A program made the position numbers and the translations under genes. The notes under the pieces were generated by a model. It was not told where the DNA came from, ran no database searches, and was given only the letters and a program-made list of their open reading frames with translations. From Plotosus lineatus (Eukaryota; Chordata; Actinopteri; Siluriformes; Plotosidae), in NCBI GenBank assembly GCA_024760905.1, contig CM045735.1, positions 31,713,749 to 31,777,748 on the forward strand: DNA of 64,000 nucleotides, given 5' to 3'. Below are positions 1 through 9,800 of the stretch, one piece after another (within the stretch, counting starts at the first letter, position 1; each line of letters begins with the position of its first letter).

Positions 1-1
1 G

Positions 2-712
2 AAGTTCTCGGACGACTCCGCCATCGTGGGCCGTGTGTCAGAGGGGAACGAGCTGGAGTACCGGTCGGTCATCGTTGACTTCGTGGACTGGTGTGAGCAC
101 AACCACTTGTGCTTGAACACCAGGAAGACGAAGGAGATGGTGGTCGACTTCAGAAGAAGCACACTAACACACACAGACACACACACAAAATCACTAGTGA
201 ACATCCAGGGACAGAACATTGAGATAATGAACAGTTTCAAATACCTGGGCGTTCACCTTAACAATAAACTGGACTGGTCCCACAACACCAACGCCCTGTA
301 CAAGAAGGGCCAGAGTCGCCTCCACCTTCTGAGGAGACTCAGGTCCTTCGGCGTATGCAGACCTCTGCTCAGGACATTTTATGACTCTGTTGTAGCCTCT
401 GCAATCCTCTACGCTGCCATCTGATGGGCCCCGGGCAGCACAGAGCGGGACAGAAAGAGACTGAACAAGCTGGTCAGGAGGGCCAGCTCTGTCCTCGGCT
501 GCCCACTGGACTCTGTGGAGGAGGTGAGTGAGAGGAGGATGGTAGCAAAGCTCACATCCATCATGAACAACAGCTCTCACCCACTGCACCAGACTGTAGA
601 GAAGCTGAGTAGCTCCTTCAGTGGACGGCTGAGACATCCTCAGTGCAGGAAGGAGCGCTACCGCAGGTCGTTCATTCCCACCGCTGTCAGACTGTACAAT
701 GCCACTTTGTAA
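2..712 (+). pseudogene. Rex1-type reverse transcriptase, C-terminal part, broken
   Basis: The frame opens with FSDD (codons 5-16), which fits RT catalytic motif C (consensus FADD). It continues with FVDWCEHNHLCLNTRKTKE, YLGVHLNNKLDW and LYKKGQSRLHLLRRLRSF, all typical of the Rex1/Babar thumb region. An in-frame TGA at 422-424 falls where the family has Cys before Trp. Reading resumes in the same frame (RLNKLVRRASSVLG, VSERRMVAKL) and ends at 710-712. The Ala-to-Ser change in motif C and the stop codon show a dead copy. The assignment to an RT is very firm, the clade less so. Confidence 0.85.
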
Positions 713-1040
713 CTGTCTGTGAAAATACCGGTTATGTGCAATAAAAACCCCGTACACTTTAATCAACCACATCTACCCCACTGACTGTGAACATCAACCC
801 ATCTACTCTGCACTCAGATACATTACACTTTAATATAGGCCAGTCTATAAAGTTGCTCCATTCTTTTCTTTTATTGTTTATTAATTTATACTATTTATGT
901 ATCTATTTATTTATTTACTTATATAATATATATGTATGTGTGTATGTTTGTATATGTATCTATTTTTGCACCCCCTACTGATGGTACCGCAAGAGCCTAT
1001 AACAGTGAATTTCTCCATTGTGAGATTAATAAAGCTGTAT

Positions 1041-1084
1041 CTTATCTTATCTTATCTTATCTTATCTTATCTTATCTTATCTTA
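1041..1084 (+). repeat. (CTTAT)n 3' tail of the Rex1 LINE
   Basis: About nine tandem CTTAT units directly follow the AATAAAG-containing LINE end. This is the element's own tail, not an independent microsatellite. Confidence 0.9.
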
Positions 1085-1146
1085 ACCACTACGCCATTGT
1101 GCTGCCCATAAATAAATAAATATATACACATATACCCCCGTGCCCG

Positions 1147-1268
1147 GCACGCGACTATAAATAGTGTTTACTGCGCTTCATTTTGTTTGCTCGGTGCTTT
1201 TCCCCTCCACCATAGAAAACACAGTGAGAGCGCCACTGCCACCTACTATAGAGGATGCGCAATCACAC
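1147..1268 (-). mobile_element. hAT-A MITE fragment
   Basis: Read on the minus strand, this segment (starting at AGTGTGATTGCGCATCC) matches the interior of the complete hAT-A MITE at 54063-54361, including the GGCGCTCTCACTGTG block and the closing TATTTATAG. Both terminal inverted repeats are missing. It abuts a Tigger fragment. Confidence 0.6.
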
Positions 1269-1383
1269 TTTTTTCCTCCTTTATACTGCTTAATCACTTT
1301 CATCTTTGTTTCCAACGACAGTGCCTTCCTTGCTTTTTTGGTAGAATTGACATCTGATGAATCGAACTTCCTCTCGGGGGCCA
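1269..1383 (-). pseudogene. Tigger/pogo-like transposase, N-terminal fragment
   Basis: The ATG at 1383-1381 opens MAPERKFDSSDVNSTKKA, followed by RKALSLETKMKVIKQYKGGKK. This is the usual start of a pogo/Tigger transposase: a basic stretch, then the first helix of the CENP-B/Psq DNA-binding domain. The frame runs into the hAT-A fragment after GKK, so only about 38 residues of a protein usually 450-600 long remain. Confidence 0.65.
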
Positions 1384-1545
1384 TGGTAACGGTGTACAGT
1401 AAATTAATGTAAAATTGTACTGTAAAAGAGATGTTTCTGCAATGGTATCTAGTCATTAAGTTTAGTGGTAGAATGCTGTGAGTGTGAGATGCTGGGATGC
1501 TGGGATGCCACAACTATCTTATGTGCTACACTGCCAGACATGTAC
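1269..1545 (-). mobile_element. Tigger/pogo-like element fragment
   Basis: The segment holds the start of a pogo-type transposase on the minus strand and its 5' flank. The flank (GTAACGGTGTACAGTAAAT, GTATCTAGTCA, CTGCCAGACAT) is repeated at 49360-49500, so this is a dispersed family. No complete terminal inverted repeat is visible. Confidence 0.65.
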
Positions 1546-1624
1546 AGTAAACTCATAATAGGCATCTGCTAGACGTGGTTGTAAGTATGGGTGGTCGTAA
1601 CTCGCGCACGTCGTAATTCGGAGA

Positions 1625-1628
<4 letters not shown>

Positions 1629-1697
<69 letters not shown>
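1629..1697. repeat. (TA)n microsatellite
   Basis: An uninterrupted TA dinucleotide tract of about 69 bp. The long YIYIYI reading frames across it are artefacts. Confidence 0.98.
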
Positions 1698-1700
<3 letters not shown>

Positions 1701-1714
1701 CACAAGCACCAGCC

Positions 1715-1990
1715 TGGGTGTTTCTGTGTGGAGTTTGCATGCTCTACCCATGCTTGTGTGGGTTACTTCCAGGTACTCCAGTTTCCTCCCACAGTTCAAA
1801 AAACATGAACAGTATTTTAATTGGCTGTTCCAACTCACCCCTAGTAGTGAATGTGAGTGTGAATGTTTGTGTGAGTGTTGACCTTGCGATCACCTGGCGA
1901 GCTGTCCTGGGTGTGCCCTACCCTCACTCAGTGTTGGCTAAAATGGGTTCCAGTCCATAATTCTGATTAAGCAGTTCAGACAACGAATGA
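1715..1990 (+). mobile_element. SINE-B copy, head truncated
   Basis: It carries the conserved family blocks: TGTGTGGAGTTTGCATGCTC, a TTTCCTCCCACAG block, a CCTGGCGAGCTGTCC block, and an L2-type end (TCTGATTAAGCAGTTC ... CGAATGA). The tRNA-like head is missing and the adjacent TA tract lies in its place. Confidence 0.75.
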
Positions 1991-2384
1991 TACTTATTTT
2001 TTAAGTAAATTTCAAAAATATTCGGCAATTCAAAAGCTTTATTTCAAAGTCATGTTAAATTCTTGATTCTTTTAATACCCAGCTCCATTCAATACAGACA
2101 TAATAATAAACCTGAAGCATACTTTGTTATTTAACAGAGAATATCTTTCCTTTGGTCAAGTTTTCTATATGAAAATGTGACAAGCTGTCTTTTATTCCCT
2201 TTTAACTTCAAGTGAGAGCAAAAAGGAGTGTGGAGAGATAATGATTATATTAAATGCATGAATCTTCTGTGGTAATTTGGAAAGTGAGAAGTAGCAGATG
2301 AAAAAGACAATTTTTTCAGAAGGAGTCTTGAAATACTGTGCATGTATTAATTTTTTTCATTGATTACTCAAGATTTGTAAACAC
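1991..2384. other. no recognised feature
   Basis: AT-rich unique-looking DNA. No coding pattern or repeat family was recognised. Confidence 0.5.
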
Positions 2385-2605
2385 ATCCATTCACCCACTC
2401 ACTCACTCACCAACTCATTCACCCACTCATTTATTTGCTAAAATACTTCATCCTATTAGGGTTGCAAGGAGGATAGAGCCTCTCTCAGCCAATACTGGGT
2501 GAAGGCAGGGTGCACCCTGAGCAGCTTGCCAGACCATCGCAGGGTCAATACATGGCACCAATCAGACTTACCAATTAGAGCAGCCAATTAGCCTAATGTG
2601 CATTT
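2385..2605 (-). mobile_element. SINE-B fragment
   Basis: The reverse complement carries the L2-type tail (ACTCA-rich here, from GAGTGA repeats), the CTATTAGGGTTGCAAGGAGG block and the ACACCCTGAGCAGCTTGCC block. It is truncated before the tRNA-like head. Confidence 0.7.
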
Positions 2606-2624
2606 AAAAAATATTCATTTGTAC

Positions 2625-2770
2625 ATTTTCTGAACTGTTTAATCCTAATTATCAATCCTAATCACCATGGTCTGCTGAGAGACACTCCAGCCTCCCTGCG
2701 ACATTGATAAGATTAAGGGGCTTGGCAAATGAGTGAGTGGGTGAGAGACTGCGTGAGTGAGTGAGTGAGC
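2625..2770 (+). mobile_element. SINE-B 3' tail fragment
   Basis: CACTCCAGCCTCCCTGCGAC, then GATAAGATTAAGGGGCTTGG and GAGTGAGT repeats: the 3' end of a SINE-B in plus orientation, facing the preceding minus copy. Confidence 0.65.
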
Positions 2771-2880
2771 ATAATATATGCCATATTAAATACAGGCATT
2801 GTGAAAATGGCTAAAAATATTGTGAAATAATTCTTAGCTCATATCACTCTGCCCTACTTTATTAGGTTTTTTCTATAGCT

Positions 2881-3238
2881 CAGGTGTCAAACTCAAGGCC
2901 AAATCCCACCCTTTGTTCTGGCCCTCAGGAGCTTATAAAGTATATGATTATCATACTCTTGGCATCAACTGTTACCATGAAATGTAATTCATGTTTCATC
3001 TGCTCGGTGGATCCAACCCAGTTTAAACAGCTAGCCATTCTTGAGTCAGAAATGAACTTATCACTGTCAAGCATTGCTGGAAAAGGAAAGCAATTGAAGG
3101 TAAAGAGGACAAATGCATAAACAAATAATATGGCCATCCAGATTTCATGGTCGCCATTTTTGAATTGATGAATGATTATCCAATCTTTGATATCATCTAA
3201 ATATATGGATGTGGCCCTCAGTGAAAATGAGTTTGACA
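2881..3238. mobile_element. hAT MITE, family X
   Basis: It starts CAGGTGTCAAACTCAAGGCC and ends GTGAAAATGAGTTTGACA. These imperfect inverted ends match the common hAT MITE type with CAGGGGTGTCAAACTC termini. A second copy sits at 6025-7027. No convincing 8-bp duplication was found, and no transposase is encoded. Confidence 0.7.
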
Positions 3239-3519
3239 GCAATGATTTGTATTATGGATCAAACGAATTAGCTACAGCCTATTGTTTTATTTAGATGAGG
3301 TCATTCAAAAGCAAATCAAGTGCTGTCTTCAATTTCTCTTGCATTCTGTTGAGACCAATGACTAACATTTAGGTTCTTTAGTTTTTCAGACAGCTCACAC
3401 ATCATCTACAATAGGAGTACTAAACTGGTGAATCTCCATTCATCATATTTCCATCTGGACTGGGCCAACACCCTGAGACTGTGAGATTATAAATCAGACT
3501 GTGAGATTCTAAATCAAAT

Positions 3520-3850
3520 ATGAACCTAACATCTGATTTGTTGGACATGATGCTGAAGGCATCGAACCTCTCTCGATGGCAGTTCATCCAACACTACTCT
3601 ATCCCACCATTGGTGGCTGTGCCAAGGCTCCCAGCTGACCTGCTGCCTCTATTTGGCCTGCTCTATGTGCTCATCTTCGGGCTTGCTGTCATTGGAAATG
3701 GAGCCGTGCTAGTTCTACTCTGCCATAAGAAAGCACTGCAGTCCCCAAGCACTTTCTTCATCTGCTCCCTGGCACTCAGTGACCTTCTCATTGGATTTGT
3801 GTGCGTGCCTTCCTCATTGTTGCAACACTTCTTTAACAACTGGCTGGCAG
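3520..3850 (+). CDS. qrfpr: qrfpr-like exon 1 (N-terminus, TM1, TM2)
   Basis: The exon encodes residues 1-110 plus the first base of Gly111. The donor is CAG|GTGAGC at 3851. TM1 is about residues 44-68 and TM2 about 77-100. No 5' UTR exon boundary could be assigned. Confidence 0.88.
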
Positions 3851-6800
3851 GTGAGCTTTCGATAAACATTGCACCCATTATTGGTTATATACAACCAAAA
3901 CAGCAATTGCAGTTTATTATATAATTACAGACAGTATATTGTAGTTTAATGGCCCAGCGAGCTGTCCAGGGTGTACTTTGCCCTCGGCCATAGTCGGCTG
4001 AGATGGGCGCCAACCTCCCTGTCAAAATAATTACAATTAAGCATTTAAAAAAAATTAACAAATGAATGAACGAATGAATATTGTAGTTTAATTATAATTA
4101 GGGGTCTCATAGTGGTTAGCAGTCCCACCTCACAGTAAAAAGCATTGTGGGTTCGAGTCTCAGGACCACCAGTTTTGGTGTGGTGTTTGCATGTTTTTCC
4201 CGTGCTTGTGTGGGTTTCTTCTGTTTAATTTCCCACAGTCCAACGACATGCATGTTAGGCTCATTAGTGTTTCCAAACAATCGCTAGGTATGAGGGTGAG
4301 TGTGATTGGTTGTGTGTCTTGACCCTGCAATCATCTGGAGCGGTTCCAGGGCGTACCCAGCCTTTGATCTCTGCTGGCTGCAAAACGCTCCAGCATCCCT
4401 GCGACCCTAGTAGGGTTAAATGAGTGAGTCATTATAATTATTTTTATTCAACTTTAATTGTTGCTTCAAGTAATAAAATTTCTGTATGCCCAAATGTACA
4501 CACAAAAAAAAAGACTATAGAAGTAGAAAAGAATTAAGCAGTTTGGCAAATGAGTGAGGGAGTGACCATTTGGTTCTTTGTTACAAATCATGGGAAAGGA
4601 TAACTATATGATGTTGTTTTGGGGGGGCCTGGGGAGGGGTTGTTGGTTGGGTGTGGACGATGATGGTGTTGTGGTAGATCACTTCTTTTATTAATTTTTT
4701 TAAGCAGTGTTTTTGGTTCTTAAAATGAAGCATCATAAGGTACGTATTACATTCAAAATCACAAAAGCATTATTGTGACAGGCATGTCATCTGTCTGTCT
4801 GTCTTCCTTTCAGCTTTTTCCCTTTTACTCCAGAGTTGCCACAGCGAATCATTTGATTCCTCGTTTGATTTGGCAGAGGTTTTTACGTCAGATGCCCTTC
4901 CTGTCACAACCCTTTTAGCAAGGGACAGAAACACACTGACGGCTTTGCAGCTACTCTTTACAAAAGTCAGCAATGGTTCTTTTACATGCATCTCACCATA
5001 GACAGTGAGAGACATGGCCCGCCTTTGATAACCCAGTTAGCTGCACTTGGGGGGGGACAGTGACAACCTTGTGGAGAGTGGGACTCGAACCTCCAACCTT
5101 TGGATCAGTGATCCAGCACCCTATACCACTAGACCACCACTGCCCCCCAGGCATGTCATCTAATCAGATCATTTTTTTAAGTTTGGTTGTTTATGTATTA
5201 TTTGTGTTTCTGGAACTGGAATAATTAAAAAATAACATGCTGTTGACTATATTGTTGCTGGAGCAGTATGACTGGGATAATTGCATGTGCATTTGCAAAG
5301 CCTTTTAGCTTAAAGAACTAGACTGGAAACAATTAGGTATATCTGCAGATAAAATATCTTTTAAAGACACGGATGCGGAGTATTAAAGGATAAGGAGATG
5401 AACAGAATGACAAGCACAGGGCAAGCAAACAGCATGACATGAACACAAGAGTACAAAACTCACAAAGGTCCAGAGACAGGAAATGGTAGCAGGATAATAT
5501 ATAAGAATTGGTATATTCAGGGTTTGATTCCCGCTCATTTCTGTGTGGTTTGCATGTTCTTCCTCTGTTTTCATTGGTTCCCTCTAAGTTTTCTTCCTCA
5601 GACCAACACAGTAGCGTAAATGGCTGATTCATTAATTATCTAAACTGCTTAATCCTAATTTGAGCACTGTACAGGCCAACTCTGGGCGGGGATGGGGTAC
5701 ACCCTGAGCAGCTTGCCCAGACATCGCAGGGCTAACACACATAAAGCCACTCACACCTAGGGGTGATTAGGAACAGCCATTTAGCCTACTGTGCATGTTT
5801 TTGGTCTGTGGAAGAAAATTGGAATACCCAGAGGGAATCTGTGCAAACACAGGAAGAACACGCAAACTCCACACAGAAACGACCAGGACTCGAACCCAAG
5901 ATTTCTTACTGTGAGGCAAACGTCCCAACTACAACACCACTGGGCCCCCCTGGGTTGGTATAACGTGTGTAATAAAAAAATTCAGCATTCTTGGTGCCAA
6001 ATCACAAGTGCAAAGTCTATGTCACAGGTGTCAAACTCAAGGACCGCCAGCCAAATCCGGCACCACTAATGTTACGAGGCCTGCTAGAACTTTCAAAGAA
6101 TATGACTATCATACGTTTTTTTACACCGATCATTCATTCATTTTCTGTAACCGCTTAATCCTAATTAGGGTCGCAGGAAGGCTGGCGCCCATCCCAGACG
6201 ACTCCGGGCGAGGGCATAGTACACTCTGGATGGCTCGTCAGGCCATCGCAGGGCAGACACACGCTGATGGCTATGCAGCTACACTTGTTGAAAGTCAGCA
6301 GTGGTTCTTTTACATGCCTCATACCATGGACACTGAGAGACATGGCCGACCTATGATAACCCAGTTAACTGCACTGGGGTTTACTTTGACCATCGAAACC
6401 TAATTCATGAAAGATAATTCATCATCCTCCCAACAGATGGCAGCAGCCAATTTCAATTAAACAACTAGTCATTCATAACTCATGAAAGATTGCATGCTAG
6501 CTTGTCACTGTAAAGCATTGTCAGAAAACGAATGTGAATAAATGAAAAAAATGACAAATGTCCAAACAAATCATTTTGCTCTTTTAGAACAGATGTTCAG
6601 TGATTATTCAGGGCAGTGGTGGTCTAGTGGATAGGGTGCAGGATCACTGATCCTAAGGTTGTGGGTTCGAGTCCCCACAAGGTTGTCACTGTCCCCCCCC
6701 CCAATGCAGCTAACTGGGTTATCAAAGGCGGGCCATGTCTCTCACTGTCTATGGTGAGAGGCATGTAAAAGAACCATTGCTAACTTTCGTAAAGAGTAGG

Positions 6801-9800
6801 CTGCAAAGCCGTCAGCTTGTTTCTGTCCCTTGCTAAAGGGTTGTGACAGGAAGGGCATCTGATGTAAAAACCTCTGCCAAATCAAATGTCTGAATCAGAT
6901 GATTCGCTGTGGCGACTCCCGAGAAAGGGAAAAGGCCAAAAGAAGAAGTTCAGTGATTATTCAACCCTCGATCACCTTTAAATTTAGTGATGTGGCCCTC
7001 ATTGGAAATGAGTTTGACACGCCGATCTGTGTCCACGGTAAAACCATGCCAGCTCACGGATTTATCATCTCTTACTCATCTCTGTTACATTTTGCTTTGG
7101 TTCGGTCATTTATTTACATCTGATTCCTCCATTTTGTTTGTTGCCTAGTAATCCCTTTCCTCTTGTAATGTCATAATATGGATTTTGTCATTGTTTCCTC
7201 AGTGTTTAATGCCATCAGTTAGATTCAAGCTCATTAGTGCTGTCACCTTTCACTTCAAGAGGCATAAAGCCGAGTTACACAATGTTAGACACACACCTCA
7301 TAATAGAGGGTTCATTATGTTTATCATCTATATGACCTTTTTGTTTAATCATTAGTTCTGTTCCACTTATCCCTCATCATCAGTTAATCCATTCTGCAAT
7401 CTGAAGACACGCAAGAGATGGAATACTCTGGGCTGCAAATTATGGATCCCCAGCATAAGTATTGGACATAAGTGTGGAAAGATGTGTCAGAATATTAATC
7501 CATGGAGACAGCACAGAAACCATTTACAGACGGAATAAACCAAGACAAAATGCATGCTGGCTGGTTAAAATACATGCATGTGTATTGTGTTATTTATTTT
7601 TATGATTTCTTCACAAAAACAGAGATTATTTTAGATTTATTAAACGAGAGCATGAGAGCATGATAATTATATTTGAATGTCCACCCTCTCTGTTTAATTG
7701 AATTTCAGTTTACCAATACTGGCAACCAATCATGATTTTTTTAGGATTAATCTTAAAATGATTTTAATGATTTTAAAATGTTTAAATAGCCTTGCTGCTT
7801 CATATTTTGCCGAGGTACTGAATCAGTATAAATCCACTACACCCTGAACAGCTCGCCAGACCATCGTAGCTTTCACTGTTGCAGTTCGGAGATTATGAAA
7901 TGTCTTGACCCTGTATGTGAGACAGGCCCCTTAAGGGCAATTTAGAACAGTTAATTCAGAACAGAAAGTCTAATGTGCATATGTTTAGACTATGGGAGGA
8001 AGCCAGAGTTTTGAAAAGTCAAAGGCTCTTGGGCTTTTTACACCCGACACTATTGGCTCATCAGGTTGGAGGTTATCCCTGGTTTCTTTAGTGTGAAACA
8101 TCTAGCAGTTTAATTCCTCCTGAATGTGATGCTAGTCCATCACAGGTGACACCCCAGTGTTTTTATTGGTACCCACTTATACTGCTGGGTGGAAAGAAGC
8201 ACATTTGTGGATAGGACATTGGCCAGCGTTCTCAGTGCATCCTGATCTGCCCATGCTAAGTATGCTGAGTACACCTTAACTTTGAAGCTCCCAGCAAAAT
8301 TATTCAAGTACACAAATAGGTCAGCAAAGGATCTGAATCAATATTTATTCATCTAACCATTACGGAACATATACATAAGCTTCCAGGTTTCACTCACACA
8401 TAACACACTTAATTTTACAGGTGATTTCCTGTGCAAGCTAATCCCCTTCCTCCAAGTGACTGCCATAGCAACCAGCATCTTGAGCATGACATGTATCGCT
8501 GTGGAACGTTTTCAGGGAATTCTATATCCTCTTCGTGTCCGTAACGACCACATCTTTCAGGCCTCCATCATGATGCTCGGTGAGAATAAACTTACCTGTT
8601 TTCCAGTATGGTGCTGTATATGCTATGTAGTTCTCAGACAGTCCAACTGGTGTGTATATACGTATATAGTTAATGTGTTATTTCTGTGTCCCAACACTAT
8701 ATAGCACTCCACAAGACATCAAACTGTGTCAATGTGCTATCCGTTTAACTATAATTAAATTTGACTTAAATTTTGATTTATAAATTCCTTACATTTACCT
8801 TCTGTCCATTTTATTAGAAACACCTGTACACCTGCACATTCATTCAATTGCAGAGCCACTTAATCCTACTAGGGTTGCAGGAAGGCTGGAGCCCATCTCA
8901 GCTGACACTGGGGGAGAAGAAAGGATACACCCTGAACAGCTTGCCAGTCCATCACTAGGCAACACTCAAATATACACAGTCACAGGTACAATTTGGAACA
9001 GCCAATTAGACGACCATGCATGCCTTTTGACTGTGGGAGAAATCTGATAACCTTGAGGAAACCCATGCAAGAATGGGGAGAACATACACATGACAGACAG
9101 AAATGTCTTCACCGAGCCTGGGAACCTGCTTGCTGTGAGGCAGACATGCTAAACACTACGCTACTGTGCCAACCTCCGACATAATTTATTTAATCACCCA
9201 ATCAGCAGCGGTATAACGCTAAAAATTGGTGTTACTTGGTCAACCTGTGATTTTTCCACTCAGCACCTTTTTTTTTCAAGTTACTGTATTAATCCCTATG
9301 CGCACACAAACTGAAAATTGTGGGTACACACACACTTTAGCACCCAGAGAGCAGCTGGAGGTTAGGCGCCTTGCTCAGAGCACTTTAGCCATGAATGTGC
9401 GGCTCACTCCCTTTACTACCACACATTTTTCTGCTGGTTCAGGAATCAAACCAGTGACCATTTGGTTCATTCATCCATTTTCTGGATCACTTACTCCAAT
9501 TAGGGTCATGGGGAGGCTGGCGCCCATCTCAGCCGACTCTTGGCGAGGGTGGGGTACACCCTGGACAGCTCACCAGGACATCGCGGGGCCAACACTCACA
9601 CCTAGGGGAGATTTGGAACAGCCAATTACCTGCTGTGCATGTTTTCGGACTGTGGGAGGATAAAGGAGTACTGCAATGTAAGCACAGGGAGAACATGCAA
9701 ACACCCAGGCTGGGAATCAAACACAGGCCTTCTCAATAATGTTGTTGCAAGTTGTCCATGTAGCACCAGCATCAATACATGATGATACAAGCCATGAGAT

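Larger units (their letters stand above)
1..1084 (+). mobile_element. Rex1/Babar-type LINE, 3' part with TTATC tail
   Basis: This is the 3' portion of a non-LTR retrotransposon. It enters the window inside the reverse transcriptase domain, runs through the C-terminal coding region to a stop at 710-712, has an AT-rich 3' UTR, and ends in a pentanucleotide (CTTAT) array from about 1041 to 1084. Rex1 elements of fish typically end in such short tandem repeats. The 5' part lies outside the window. Confidence 0.85.
6025..7027. mobile_element. hAT MITE family X, second copy, twice invaded
   Basis: It starts CAGGTGTCAAACTCAAGGAC and ends TTGGAAATGAGTTTGACAC. Two SINEs are nested inside it (6130-6381 and 6611-6947). 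Without them the unit is close in length and content to the copy at 2881-3238, sharing the GTCACTGTAAAGCATTGTC block and GATGTGGCCCTCA. Confidence 0.7.

Noticed and set aside
194..772. 192-codon minus-strand ORF
   Set aside because: Antisense of the Rex1 reverse transcriptase, no family resemblance.
1591..1960. Open frames of YIYIYI across the TA tract
   Set aside because: Pure dinucleotide translation, open in several frames on both strands.
6611..6690. tRNA gene candidates (A and B boxes at many sites)
   Set aside because: All are heads of SINE-A, SINE-B, SINE-C or SINE-D with LINE-type tails. None folds into a clean cloverleaf with intact acceptor stem, and the heads recur many times.
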